A stretch of DNA of 64,000 bases from Congzhengia minquanensis. Lineage in GTDB: Bacteria; Bacillota; Clostridia; UBA1381; UBA9506. The translations under genes were made by a program, and so were the position numbers. A model generated the notes under the pieces. That model made no database searches. It saw only the letters and a program-made list of their open reading frames with translations, and had not been told where the DNA came from. The DNA is taken from positions 372,001 to 436,000 of the forward strand of contig NZ_JACRSU010000003.1 of the NCBI RefSeq assembly GCF_014384785.1. The letters run 5' to 3'. Below are positions 49,290 through 58,219 of the stretch, in pieces; the stretch's first letter is position 1, and every line of letters begins with the position of its first letter.

Positions 49290-49968
49290 ATCCCATTTCC
49301 GCCATGCTGTAAAACCGGTTCCCCGCAACTATTATGTGGTCGGCCACGGCAACGTCAATGCCCTTTAAAATCTCTGCCAGCTTTTTCGTTGTGTTTTTAT
49401 CGGCAGCAGAGGGCATTAGCGTGCTGTGGGGATGGTTGTGCGCAAAGACAACGTTTTTCGCGTTGTGCTTAATCACCTCTGCAACAACCAGACGTGGATA
49501 AGCCTCAATCCTGTCAATGGTGCCCTTGGCTATGATGCCGCTCCAATGAACGCGCCGGTTTGCGTCCAGACAGATTAAAGCAAACTCTTCGTTCACCTTG
49601 CCTTTTAAAAGAGAAACTGCATATTGGCCAATGCTTTCGGTGTCGTGCAGCAAATTGTCCCTGTCGCATTTCGATTTTTCGTAAACGCGGGAAAGGTGCG
49701 GCACCATGGAAAGGAGCGTTGCGCTGCTTTCACTCAGGCCCGGAAGCTTGGCCAGCTCAGACACGTCTGCCTCAAACACGTTTGCAATTGAGTTATATTC
49801 GTTCAAAATGGAATGTGCCAAAGGATTGGTGTCGCGTCTGGGGATAGCGTAGTAAAGCAGCATTTCCAAAACCTCGTGTTCAGCAAAACCGTCGAAACCG
49901 TGTTCTGAAAAGCGTTTTCGCATGCGTTCGCGGTGATTTTTGTGAATTGCATCGTCCATTTCGCTCAA
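49279..49968 (-). CDS. radC: RadC family JAMM-domain protein
   Basis: A 229-residue protein with an N-terminal helix-hairpin-helix-like region (EHEVLEMLLYYAIPRRDTNP, KLPGLSESSATLL) and a C-terminal JAB/MPN metal domain with the motif HNHPHSTLMPSAAD plus an upstream Glu (EFALICLD). RadC was once linked to DNA repair, but its biochemical role is unsettled. TTG 49968 is preferred because AAGGA lies seven bases upstream; GTG 49974 is the alternative. It overlaps the convergent spoVAE 3' end by 11 bases. Confidence 0.87.
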   Translation of the reverse strand: MSEMDDAIHKNHRERMRKRFSEHGFDGFAEHEVLEMLLYYAIPRRDTNPLAHSILNEYNSIANVFEADVSELAKLPGLSESSATLLSMVPHLSRVYEKSKCDRDNLLHDTESIGQYAVSLLKGKVNEEFALICLDANRRVHWSGIIAKGTIDRIEAYPRLVVAEVIKHNAKNVVFAHNHPHSTLMPSAADKNTTKKLAEILKGIDVAVADHIIVAGNRFYSMAEMGFIF

Positions 49969-50126
49969 GCACACATCCTTTATAAAAACATATATTTTAT
50001 TTTACACTTTTTTTCAGAAAATTTCAACCTTTTTTCACAAATTTAAGATGTTTGCCAAAAAGCCGCTGTGTCAAAACAGAATTTTCAGAATATAATGTTA
50101 TATAGAATGAAAGCGGCGGTGAAAGT

Positions 50127-50390
50127 ATGCAAAGATGTCTTGTAACATTTGTGTCGCAGACTGCGGCATTTCGGTTTAAACGGCTGGCGGAGGATAACGG
50201 ACTTTTTGTTAAAATTATTCAAACGCCAAAGGAATTGAGCCGCGGCGGCTGTTCCTATGCGGCGAAATGCGCAAGGGGCGACGCTTTAAAGCTTACTTCC
50301 CTGTGCCGCAGAAACGGGGTTGGCTACAGCAGGATATTTGCTGAATTTACCGACACCAGCGGCAGAAGAAGCTATGAAGAAATAAGGTAA
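50127..50390 (+). CDS. DUF3343 (putative Se/S carrier-like) small protein
   Basis: An 87-residue protein resembling DUF3343: FVSQTAAFRFKRLAEDNG, IIQTPKELSRGGCSYAAKC, GVGYSRIFAEF. Family members occur in anaerobes near selenium or sulfur metabolism, but here no such gene is adjacent. The conserved Cys in GGCSYA is present. ATG 50127 follows GGTGAAAG. Ends at a bidirectional terminator shared with the convergent response regulator. Biochemical role unknown. Confidence 0.7.
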   Translation: MQRCLVTFVSQTAAFRFKRLAEDNGLFVKIIQTPKELSRGGCSYAAKCARGDALKLTSLCRRNGVGYSRIFAEFTDTSGRRSYEEIR

Positions 50391-50395
50391 ATTAA

Positions 50396-50431
50396 AAAAC
50401 CGGGCTTTTCAATTCTGAAAAGTCCGGTTTT
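50396..50431. terminator. Bidirectional terminator
   Basis: AAAACCGGgCTTTTCA / TGAAAAGtCCGGTTTT with a four-base loop and one wobble; T runs on both strands. Confidence 0.88.
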
Positions 50432-50433
50432 GT

Positions 50434-51138
50434 TTATTCGCTTTCCGCCATGCGATATCCAACGCCTGGCTCTGTGAACAGATATTCCGGCTCGGCAGGG
50501 TTTTTCTCTAACTTGCGCCTCAGGTTTGCCATGTTTACCCGGAGGGTTTTGTTGTCTTCGCTGGCATAAGGACCCCAAATTTCTTTTAAAATATAGTCGT
50601 AGGTCAGCACCTTGCCCGAATATTTAGACAAAAGCTCAATAATTTTAAATTCAATATTTGTCAGGTGCACAGCTTCTTCTCGTACGGTTACCATATATTT
50701 TTCAAAATCGACTTTTAAATCCTTCGACTGATAGGTTTTAATTTTTTCCAGGCCTTCGTCAAGGTTCATCCGCTTGTGTCTGAGAGACGTTCTGATTCTG
50801 GCCAGCAATTCGCCGCCGCTGAACGGTTTGGTGATATAATCGTCGGCTCCTGCGTCCAGAGCGGCAATTTTGTCGTTTTCATGTTCCCGAGCAGAAACTA
50901 CGATAATGGGGATGTTCGACCATTTTCGAATATCTTTTATAATATCTAACCCGTCAATGTCGGGGAGCCCCAAATCCAGAAGGATTACGTCGGGCACATA
51001 GCTGGGAATCATGGTTAGTGCTGTGTTGCCGTCGGGTGCTGTCACCACGGTGTAATCGTTGGTTTTAAGCAGTGCGTTTATGAATTTGCAGATGTTGTTT
51101 TCATCTTCTACAACCATAATTGTTTTTTTTCTACTCAT
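50434..51138 (-). CDS. KdpE-like OmpR-family response regulator
   Basis: A 234-residue regulator with a receiver domain (MVVEDENNICKF acidic pocket, phosphoacceptor Asp in ILLDLGLPD, Lys in ITKPFSGGE) and a winged-helix DNA-binding domain (HLTNIEFKIIELLSKYSGKVL, NMRRKLE-like NLRRKLEKNP, VGYRM). The best match by recognition is KdpE, the K+/ionic-stress regulator. ATG 51138 follows GAGGAGG. It overlaps the sensor-kinase gene by eight bases. No kdpFABC genes lie in the window, so its target is unknown. Confidence 0.85.
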   Translation of the reverse strand: MSRKKTIMVVEDENNICKFINALLKTNDYTVVTAPDGNTALTMIPSYVPDVILLDLGLPDIDGLDIIKDIRKWSNIPIIVVSAREHENDKIAALDAGADDYITKPFSGGELLARIRTSLRHKRMNLDEGLEKIKTYQSKDLKVDFEKYMVTVREEAVHLTNIEFKIIELLSKYSGKVLTYDYILKEIWGPYASEDNKTLRVNMANLRRKLEKNPAEPEYLFTEPGVGYRMAESE

Positions 51139-52207
51139 TATTTTCCTCCTCGTCAAGTGGCAGGTAAAAGCTGACGAAAGCGCCGCCGTCCCTGCCGTTC
51201 TCCGCCTTCATTACACCACCGTGGGCCTTTATAATAGACGAGCATACAGAAAGCCCAATGCCCATATTCCGGTTGTTGTCCTGTGTTTGCGACGCGGCGA
51301 TAAATTCTCCGTCGTTAATTTTATCCAATATCTCCTTTTGAAAGCCAAAGCCGTTGTCTGTTACAGTAAAACGCGCCCAGCCGCTTTCGATTTTCACATC
51401 TACTTTCAGTTCCGTTGCGCATTTGCCGTGGCGGATGGAATTTTCCATTAAATTAATCAGTACCTGTTCAATTAGAACACAGTCCATGGGAACAAACAGA
51501 ATTTTTTGGGGAACAGAAACGGTAACCGAGGCTTCTGGATAATACTTTTTTAAACGCAGGACTGCGTGCGAAATAATTTCCTCCGCCGCTTCGGGAATTT
51601 TGTCCAGGGTTTTTGTGTCCTCCTGAATTCTGGTAATAGAAAGCAGGTTTTCCACCATGCGAATGAGCCAGCTTGCGTCTTCTCGAATTTCTTTGTGAAT
51701 TTCCAGCCGTTCTTCCGGTGAAAATTTTTGTTCGTCTTCCATCAGCATATCGCTCATGCCTGCAATGGAGGTCAGCGGCGTTCTCAAATCGTGAGAAATA
51801 GCCCGAAGCAGGTCGCTGCGCATTTTTTCCTTTTCCGCTGTGGCCTTTAAAGTTTCCTGCTGTTTAATCTGTGTCGTCATGGTGCTGGTGATGACCGACA
51901 CCGTCAGCATGCTGATAATGGTAATGGGATATCCGGCCATGGTCATATTAAACTCGAAGAAAGGAAATGTAAAAATATAATTCACACACAGCACACCCGC
52001 GACTGACGACAGAATTCCAAATAGGTATCCGTTTGTAAACCGGGATGTGAGCAGCACTGCCAGCAAATATATCATAGAAACGTAGACATTTCCGCTGTCA
52101 AAAATTCGGATAACACAGCAAAGCAGCGTTGCTGCAGCCAAAAAAAACAGCATTACCAGCCCGTCCCGCACGGTGAAAGGAAACAGCGCTTTTAAATTCA
52201 ATTTCAT
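51131..52207 (-). CDS. KdpD-like sensor histidine kinase lacking the KdpD/Usp domains
   Basis: A 358-residue kinase corresponding to the C-terminal half of KdpD: four closely packed membrane helices (DUF4118-like; VYVSMIYLLAVLLTSRFTNGYLFG, in part), then HisKA with H-box RAISHDLRTPLTSI and HATPase with N-box LMENSIRHGK and G-boxes DNGFGFQ and MGIGLSVCSS. It lacks the N-terminal KdpD and universal-stress domains, so K+ sensing through those is absent. It is the first gene of the pair. The ~230 bases upstream contain a stem TTAGGCGG / CCGCCTCA at about 52251-52276 with no T tract. Confidence 0.85.
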   Translation of the reverse strand: MKLNLKALFPFTVRDGLVMLFFLAAATLLCCVIRIFDSGNVYVSMIYLLAVLLTSRFTNGYLFGILSSVAGVLCVNYIFTFPFFEFNMTMAGYPITIISMLTVSVITSTMTTQIKQQETLKATAEKEKMRSDLLRAISHDLRTPLTSIAGMSDMLMEDEQKFSPEERLEIHKEIREDASWLIRMVENLLSITRIQEDTKTLDKIPEAAEEIISHAVLRLKKYYPEASVTVSVPQKILFVPMDCVLIEQVLINLMENSIRHGKCATELKVDVKIESGWARFTVTDNGFGFQKEILDKINDGEFIAASQTQDNNRNMGIGLSVCSSIIKAHGGVMKAENGRDGGAFVSFYLPLDEEENNE

Positions 52208-52370
52208 TTTTTCCGCCCTCCGATCAAACTAAAATCATGAACTGCGGCTTTTAGGCGGCGTTTGCTACCGCCTCAGTTTCTATAAGATTCATTATATCAC
52301 ACACGCAATCAATTGAAAAGCGCACAGCTGCCTTTTTTACGTTAATATGCCGCTAAGAATTTGGTGCCGG

Positions 52371-52399
52371 TTGCCCGGGAAGATAGAATATGGTATAAT
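52371..52399 (+). promoter_or_regulatory. Promoter of the GrpB-family gene
   Basis: TTGCCC (52371-52376), 17-base spacer, TATAAT (52394-52399). Confidence 0.65.
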
Positions 52400-52442
52400 A
52401 AGTCTATACAGAGAATAAATGGCTTTACAGGAGGCGTCCAAC

Positions 52443-53018
52443 ATGAAAAAAGACCAATCAGAGATGTCTTCAGAGGAACTGTGGCATTTGTATCCAATTA
52501 TTTTGAGTGAACACAAGGACTGCTGGAAAGACTGGTATTTGGAAGAAAAGGAAACGTTAAAGAGAATTTTAAAGCTGGACAATATGATTTTAAGCCACAT
52601 CGGCAGTACCTCGGTTGATACGATCTGGGCAAAACCCACGGTAGATATTTTAGTGGAGGCAGACGGCGGAGATTTTTCGGCGGTTTTTGAAACTCTGGCG
52701 AAGCACGGTTATATACATATGTACAGAACCAAAACCCGCATGTCGTTTGTGAAAGGCTATCTGCCGGAGGGGTTTGCCGAGAAGGTGTATCACATTCATG
52801 TGCGGCTGTTTGGGGACAACGACGAGCTTTACTTTCGGGATTATTTGATTGAACACCCTGAAACTGCAAAAGAATATGAAACACTGAAGCTGGGGCTGTG
52901 GAAACCCTTTGAGTTTGACCGGGACGGCTATACCAACGCGAAAGGCGAATTTGTAAAAGCGGTAACGGAAAAGGCCAAAAGGCTTTACCGCGGTAGATAC
53001 ATTCGAAGTGAAATTTAA
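52443..53018 (+). CDS. GrpB family (UPF0157) nucleotidyltransferase-fold protein
   Basis: A 191-residue protein of the GrpB family (HIGSTSVDTIWAKPTVDILVEA in part; HIHVRLFGDNDELYFRDYLI). The GS...KPxxDI pattern is a nucleotidyltransferase-like fold; members occur alone or fused to CoA kinases, and their substrates are unknown. ATG 52443 is chosen since AGGAGG lies eight bases upstream; an earlier in-frame ATG at 52419 precedes that site. Single-gene unit between a promoter and a strong terminator. Confidence 0.85.
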   Translation: MKKDQSEMSSEELWHLYPIILSEHKDCWKDWYLEEKETLKRILKLDNMILSHIGSTSVDTIWAKPTVDILVEADGGDFSAVFETLAKHGYIHMYRTKTRMSFVKGYLPEGFAEKVYHIHVRLFGDNDELYFRDYLIEHPETAKEYETLKLGLWKPFEFDRDGYTNAKGEFVKAVTEKAKRLYRGRYIRSEI

Positions 53019-53055
53019 AAGAAACGCCTGCAGATTTTCTGCAGGCGTTTCTTTT
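53017..53055. terminator. Bidirectional terminator
   Basis: AAAAGAAACGCCTGCAGA / TCTGCAGGCGTTTCTTTT around three T; ends the GrpB gene and the convergent fucosidase gene. Confidence 0.9.
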
Positions 53056-53056
53056 G

Positions 53057-55342
53057 TTAAAATAAAAGTTTCAGCGGATAGGGTTTGTTGTTACCCGAGG
53101 CTATTTCGCTTCCGTCTTTTGTTATGCGGTATTCGGAAATTTTCCCGTCCGCCCATGAAAAGCTGACAGAATATCCGCCCCGGGCACGCATGCCGTGTAC
53201 CGCGCCCTTGTCCATCTCTTGGCTCACCGCCGGAAGCAGGGTAATTTCATTGGGAGCGCTTTTTACAAGCATTTCGCCAAGACCTGCTGCGAACCCGAAG
53301 TTTCCGTCAATCTGGAAGGGGGGATGGGCGTCAAACAGGTTTTTATAGGTGGATTTGATGAACATGTTTTTCACATATTGATAAGCCAATTCCCCGTCTA
53401 ATAGCCGGGCAAACTGATTGATAATCCAGGCGTTGCTCCAGCCTGTGTGACCGCCGCCGTTCTCTAACCGTGTTTTTAAGGTTTTTTTGCAGGCATCAAA
53501 CAGGGGCGTGCCCTCTTGAATGAGACCTGCCGGGTGCAGAGCATACATATGGGAAATGTGCCTGTGGCCAAGTTCGTGTTCTTGAAATTCCTCGTTCCAC
53601 TCCATAATGCGTCCGTCGCTTGTAATTTTAAGTGGCGTTAAATGTTTCTTTATGTAGTCGCATTTTTTCTTAACGTCTTCTTTTCCGCCCAAAATCTCAC
53701 AAATTTTGCCGGTGTAGGTTACAAAATCATCGATAATCCCAATGTCCATTGCGGTGATGCCGGAAACGGAAACCAGCTCTCCGTCCAGCACATAGCGGTT
53801 TTCCGGAGAGGTGGAGGCAACGGTTGTGAGGAATCCGTCTTCGCCTTTGTACAGCCAGTCGCACAAAAAGTCCAGCGCGCCGGTCAGCGTTTCAAAATTT
53901 TCTTTTAAAAACTCTGTGTCCCTGGTATAGTCGTAGTGCTCCCAAATCTCGCGGCACAGCCACAGTCCGCCCATGGGCCAAAAGGCGTGCATTGCGCCGA
54001 TTCCGGCTGGGGAAGTGAGGCGCCACACGTCGCAGTTATGGCACAGCACCCAGCCGTTTGCGCCAAAGTGGTTTTTCGCGCTTGTTCTGCCTGCCTGGGA
54101 AAGCTCTTTTAAAAACGGGAAAATGGGCATGTGACACTCGGGAAGCCCGCTCATTTCTGCGCTCCAGTAGTTCATTTCTGTGTTAATGTTTACCGTGTAG
54201 TCGCTGCGCCAGGGGGGCATAATCTCCCTGTTCCAAATTCCCTGCAGATTGGACGGCTGCGTTCCCTCCCGGGAACAAGAAATTAAAAGATAGCGGCTAA
54301 AGTGGAACATCAGCGCCGCAAGGCTTTGGGGGAATTTTTCTGCAGCCGCGTCACGCAGCAGCTCGTCTGTAGGACGGCTGTCCTCCTCGCCCAGGGTGAT
54401 TTCGCACCGGCTGTAAAGCGGCTGGTAATCTTCCAGGTGGCGGCGTAACAGTTCTTCAAACGTAAAGCGGGAAGCGCCGGAAATGTCTTTTTGGCAAAGG
54501 GCTAAATAGTCTTTCCCCTCTTTTGAGGGGGATTTGCACCAGGAAGAGTAACCTGTTTGAATGGAAACCAAAATGAGTGCGCGGCTTGCGTGGCTCACAG
54601 ACAAAACGCCGCCGGAGCAGACAATACTGCCGTCTGTAACAATTTTTATCATACCGCAAAAGGGAATGGTGTCCTTTTCTTCATCATAGTAATATTTCTG
54701 CGCGCCCTTTTCTTTTGCGTAATAGTCAATATCCGCCGGGCACCGTCCGGTGATGAGAACAGAATCCGTCCCGCTTTTTACGCTGTGGTCTATGGCGCAG
54801 GATAAATATGCATCAAAGTGCAGGCTGCTCTCCTGCTCAGCACAAATCTCAGCGGCAAACACATTGTCCGGCTTGGAAACAATGGCCCGTCTGGCAATGG
54901 TGTTGCCGTTAAATTGAAATGATGAAGATACAACAGCGGTTTTTAAGTCCAGCTCCCGCCGGTAGTTTTTAATGGTGCTTTCTGAAAAAGAGCTGTCTCC
55001 GGGGGCATAGCGCATGGAAAAATCACTGTCTTTTTTTAAATCTACAGTCAGCGTGCCAAAGGGAAGATAAGCCGAAGCCTCGGTTCCAATCAGCTTTTCC
55101 GTTACCAGCTTGTCTGCCTCACGGTATTTTTTATTTTGAATAAGTTCTTTCAGCTGCGGAATATATTGTGCGGCCTCAGGGTTCGACCGGTCGTGAGGAT
55201 AGCCGCCCCACAGGGTTTCTTCGTTGAACATGAATTTTTCAGAAACTGCGCCGGAATATGCCATTGCGCCCAGACGTCCGTTGCCCAGCGGCAGCGCCTC
55301 GTTCCAGGTAAGGGCCTCTGTTTTGTACCATAGTTTATGCAA
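53057..55342 (-). CDS. GH95 alpha-L-fucosidase
   Basis: A 761-residue glycoside hydrolase of family 95, which removes terminal alpha-1,2-fucose (or galactose in some members) by inversion. N-terminal beta domain (WNEALPLGNGRLGAM; FNEETLWGG) followed by an (alpha/alpha)6 barrel with QGIWNREIMPPWRSDYTVN, NTEMNYWSAEMSGLPE and HRHISHMYALHPAG, holding the catalytic acid and the Asn-Asp water-activating set by family. No signal peptide, so it works inside on imported oligosaccharides, e.g. from mucin or plant xyloglucan. TTG 55342 is preferred because AAAGGA lies eight bases upstream; ATG 55351 overlaps that site. Confidence 0.9.
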   Translation of the reverse strand: MHKLWYKTEALTWNEALPLGNGRLGAMAYSGAVSEKFMFNEETLWGGYPHDRSNPEAAQYIPQLKELIQNKKYREADKLVTEKLIGTEASAYLPFGTLTVDLKKDSDFSMRYAPGDSSFSESTIKNYRRELDLKTAVVSSSFQFNGNTIARRAIVSKPDNVFAAEICAEQESSLHFDAYLSCAIDHSVKSGTDSVLITGRCPADIDYYAKEKGAQKYYYDEEKDTIPFCGMIKIVTDGSIVCSGGVLSVSHASRALILVSIQTGYSSWCKSPSKEGKDYLALCQKDISGASRFTFEELLRRHLEDYQPLYSRCEITLGEEDSRPTDELLRDAAAEKFPQSLAALMFHFSRYLLISCSREGTQPSNLQGIWNREIMPPWRSDYTVNINTEMNYWSAEMSGLPECHMPIFPFLKELSQAGRTSAKNHFGANGWVLCHNCDVWRLTSPAGIGAMHAFWPMGGLWLCREIWEHYDYTRDTEFLKENFETLTGALDFLCDWLYKGEDGFLTTVASTSPENRYVLDGELVSVSGITAMDIGIIDDFVTYTGKICEILGGKEDVKKKCDYIKKHLTPLKITSDGRIMEWNEEFQEHELGHRHISHMYALHPAGLIQEGTPLFDACKKTLKTRLENGGGHTGWSNAWIINQFARLLDGELAYQYVKNMFIKSTYKNLFDAHPPFQIDGNFGFAAGLGEMLVKSAPNEITLLPAVSQEMDKGAVHGMRARGGYSVSFSWADGKISEYRITKDGSEIASGNNKPYPLKLLF

Positions 55343-55461
55343 GAAAATCATCCTTTCTGAACTTTTTCTTTATCATATCGAAAAGAGGGAGTGAAGTCAA
55401 TCATTTTTTCAAAATTTTGTACGGCTTATGTAATATTTTTGTTACAAATTCTGAATATTCG

Positions 55462-55490
55462 TTGAAAAAAAAGATGTTTTGGGATATAAT
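55462..55490 (+). promoter_or_regulatory. Promoter of the GT4-CsaB / ruvX / amidase unit
   Basis: TTGAAA (55462-55467), 17-base spacer, TATAAT (55485-55490). Confidence 0.75.
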
Positions 55491-55534
55491 AAAAAATAAA
55501 ACTATGTTTGAACTGGATTAAAGGAGCTTAGGGA

Positions 55535-57796
55535 ATGACAAATATGGCTGGGAAAAGGATTTTAATGGCGCTAACCAGATTTGATATAGGCGGCGCTGAA
55601 ACTCACGTTTTAGAATTGTCTTTAGAACTTAAGCGCATGGGATATTATGTTGTTGTCGTTTCAAACGGCGGCGTTTATGAACAGAATTTAAAAGAGGCTG
55701 GAATTCACCATTATAAAATTCCCATGCACTCGAAAACTCCTGTTAATATCGCAAAATCCCTGCGGGCGTTAAATAAAGTGATAAAAGATGAAAAAATCGA
55801 AATTGTCCATGCCCACGGCAGAATTCCTGCCTTTTTGTGCGGCATTTTAAATAAATTTGTGAAATTTACGTTTGTTACCACCGCCCATTGGGTGTTCGAC
55901 ACCTCCCACGGGCTAAAATATGTTTCTAACTGGGGCGAAAAGGTTATGGCCGTGAGCGAGGATATTAAAGCCTATCTCATGGAAAACTACCACACCAACC
56001 CTGCAGATATTTACGTCACGATTAACGGCATTGACACTAACAAGTTTTGCCGGGAGGCAGACGCTTCAAGCGTTATCTCAGAATTCTCGCTGTCGCCGGA
56101 TTCAAAAAAAATTGTCTACATCAGCCGCATGGACAAAGACCGTGCCCAGCTTGCCTTTGAACTGGTGGAAATCGCGCCGGAAATTGTAAAGGAATTTCCG
56201 GATATTGAAATTGTAATCGTTGGCGGCGGCAATGTATTTTTAGAGCTTCAGAAAAAAACAGAAGAAATGAACAAAAGGCTTGGCAGCCGTCGGATTATTT
56301 TAACCGGCGGCAGAACTGATATTTATAAATTTGCCGCTTTAGGCGATATTTTTGTCGGTGTATCCCGTTCCGCGTTAGAGGCTATGGCCTGTGAAAAACC
56401 GGTAATTGTTGCGGGCAACGAGGGGTATATCGGCATATTTGACGAAACAAAGTTAGACAGTGCAATTGAAACGAACTTTTGTTGCCGGGGCCTTGCGTTG
56501 TCTTCCTGTGATAAGCTTTTAAAAGATGTGAAAACCCTTTTAAACAATTCTGTTGATGAAAATGCCCGGCTTGGCCGGTTTGGCAGGGAGCTTATTTTAA
56601 ATTCTTATTCCCTGTCAAAAATGGCGCAGGACTGCATAAAGATGTATGTTGCGGCGTCGGACACGAAAAAGTGGGACGCTGTGATTTCTGGCTATTACGG
56701 ATATAAAAATTCCGGCGATGAATCGCTTTTGTTTGCAATGCTGCAAAACCTGCGGGGTGAAAAGGAAGATATCCGTCTTTTGGTGCTGTCGAAAGATCCG
56801 CAGGCTACAGAGCAGGAATATGGCGTTCATGCAATGAACCGCTACAACCTTTTTAAAATCAGAACAGCCTTAAAACAAAGCAAGCTGCTTATTTTTGGCG
56901 GCGGCAGCTTGATTCAGGACGTGACCAGCGATAAATCGCTATGGTATTACCTTACCGTAGTGAAGCAGGCGGTGGGCCTTAACGTTCCCGTTATGTTTTA
57001 TGCCAACGGCATTGGGCCGGTTACAAAGGCAAAAAACAGGGACAAGGTGCGCGACGTGCTGAACAAGGTGGATGTTATTTCCCTGCGGGATACCAATTCC
57101 TATTATGAAATCAAGCGCATGGGCGTTGGGCTTGACCGGGTGAAAATCACCGCGGACCCAGCACTTACCATTGACGGAATCAACCGGGACGAAGCACAGG
57201 CACTGCTCGCAGAAGAAGGGGTGCCGGCGGGGAAAAAGCTTTTGGGCATTTCCATCCGCAGCTGGTGGTCGTGTAAACCGTCGTTTTGGAATCAACTTGC
57301 CCGGGGGATTGAGCAAATTTGCAGACAGTATGACTATATTCCTGTTTGGATTCCACTGAAACACCCGGACGATATTACCGTTTCCAAAGAGGTTGCAGCA
57401 AAAATGAACATTAAAAGCTACACGCTTACCAAACTTTACAAAGCCAGGGAAATTGTGGGAATTGTGAATGCATGCGATTTAATCATCGCCATGCGTCTTC
57501 ATTCTATGATATATGCGTCGGAATCCGGCGTGCCGGCCATTGGCCTTTCCTATGACCCTAAGGTGAGCGGTTTTGTGAAATATATCGGCGTAAACGCTAC
57601 GCTGAATCTGGATGATTTTTCAGACGAGAAACTGGTTTCCATGGCGCGCAGCATCACCTTAAACCGGGAGGAAATTCAAGCGTCGTTAGAAGAAAAGGTT
57701 TCGGAGCTGAAAGCTAAGGCGATGGAAAATGTGGACATGGCTATGGCACTGATTAACAGGGCCGACGAATTTGAAAAAAGCGGTGATATATCTTGA
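55535..57796 (+). CDS. Glycosyltransferase (GT4) - polysaccharide pyruvyltransferase (CsaB) fusion
   Basis: A 753-residue two-domain protein. Residues about 5-370 form a GT4 glycosyltransferase (FDIGGAETHVLEL, VHAHGRIPAFL, NGIDTNKF, GVSRSALEAMACEKPVI). Residues about 375-753 form a CsaB-type pyruvyltransferase (GYYGYKNSGDESLLFAML, FGGGSLIQD, YANGIGPV, MRLHSMIYASESGVPAIGL). CsaB adds ketal pyruvate to the secondary cell-wall polymer, which is what SLH domains bind. A single chain may build and pyruvylate a wall glycan at the inner face of the membrane. ATG 55535 follows AAGGAG. Stop overlaps the ruvX start. Confidence 0.88.
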   Translation: MTNMAGKRILMALTRFDIGGAETHVLELSLELKRMGYYVVVVSNGGVYEQNLKEAGIHHYKIPMHSKTPVNIAKSLRALNKVIKDEKIEIVHAHGRIPAFLCGILNKFVKFTFVTTAHWVFDTSHGLKYVSNWGEKVMAVSEDIKAYLMENYHTNPADIYVTINGIDTNKFCREADASSVISEFSLSPDSKKIVYISRMDKDRAQLAFELVEIAPEIVKEFPDIEIVIVGGGNVFLELQKKTEEMNKRLGSRRIILTGGRTDIYKFAALGDIFVGVSRSALEAMACEKPVIVAGNEGYIGIFDETKLDSAIETNFCCRGLALSSCDKLLKDVKTLLNNSVDENARLGRFGRELILNSYSLSKMAQDCIKMYVAASDTKKWDAVISGYYGYKNSGDESLLFAMLQNLRGEKEDIRLLVLSKDPQATEQEYGVHAMNRYNLFKIRTALKQSKLLIFGGGSLIQDVTSDKSLWYYLTVVKQAVGLNVPVMFYANGIGPVTKAKNRDKVRDVLNKVDVISLRDTNSYYEIKRMGVGLDRVKITADPALTIDGINRDEAQALLAEEGVPAGKKLLGISIRSWWSCKPSFWNQLARGIEQICRQYDYIPVWIPLKHPDDITVSKEVAAKMNIKSYTLTKLYKAREIVGIVNACDLIIAMRLHSMIYASESGVPAIGLSYDPKVSGFVKYIGVNATLNLDDFSDEKLVSMARSITLNREEIQASLEEKVSELKAKAMENVDMAMALINRADEFEKSGDIS

Positions 57797-58206
57797 GACT
57801 GATGGGAATTGACTTTGGCGACGCCAGAGTTGGCATTGCGCTTTCCGACCCGCTGGGAATTATGGCCCAGGGCTATGAAACGCTTGATAACGACGGGACA
57901 GACAGCCTGTTTTACAAGATTCAATCTATTATAAAAGAAAAAGAAGTTACAACCATTGTGATTGGGCTTCCGAAAAACATGGACAATTCGGAAGGATTTC
58001 GCGCAGACGCCACGAAAGAATTTGCGCAGAAGCTGAAATCCTTTACTGATGCGAAAATAGAGTTTTGCGATGAGCGGCTCACCACTGTGAGCGCCCACGG
58101 AATGCTCAGTGAGATGAACGTAAGAGGAAAAAAACGCAAGGGCGCGGTGGATACGCTTTCGGCCGCACTCATTTTGGAGACATATATGCGAAAAAACGGT
58201 TTTTAA
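57793..58206 (+). CDS. ruvX: YqgF/RuvX putative pre-16S rRNA nuclease / Holliday-junction resolvase
   Basis: A 137-residue RNase H-fold nuclease. Motifs are GIDFGDARVGIALSD with the catalytic Asp, VIGLPKNMD, and DERLTT with a C-terminal VDTLSAALIL holding the last acid. Family members mature the 5' end of 16S rRNA or resolve junctions. TTG 57793 overlaps the stop of the GT4-CsaB gene (TTGA); an ATG at 57802 is an alternative. It lies between wall-related genes, probably co-transcribed. Confidence 0.9.
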   Translation: MRLMGIDFGDARVGIALSDPLGIMAQGYETLDNDGTDSLFYKIQSIIKEKEVTTIVIGLPKNMDNSEGFRADATKEFAQKLKSFTDAKIEFCDERLTTVSAHGMLSEMNVRGKKRKGAVDTLSAALILETYMRKNGF

Positions 58207-58219
58207 AGGAGGTTACACA

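Noticed and set aside
50434..52207. Potassium-transport operon
   Set aside because: Only the two-component pair resembles Kdp; no transporter genes are present in the window.
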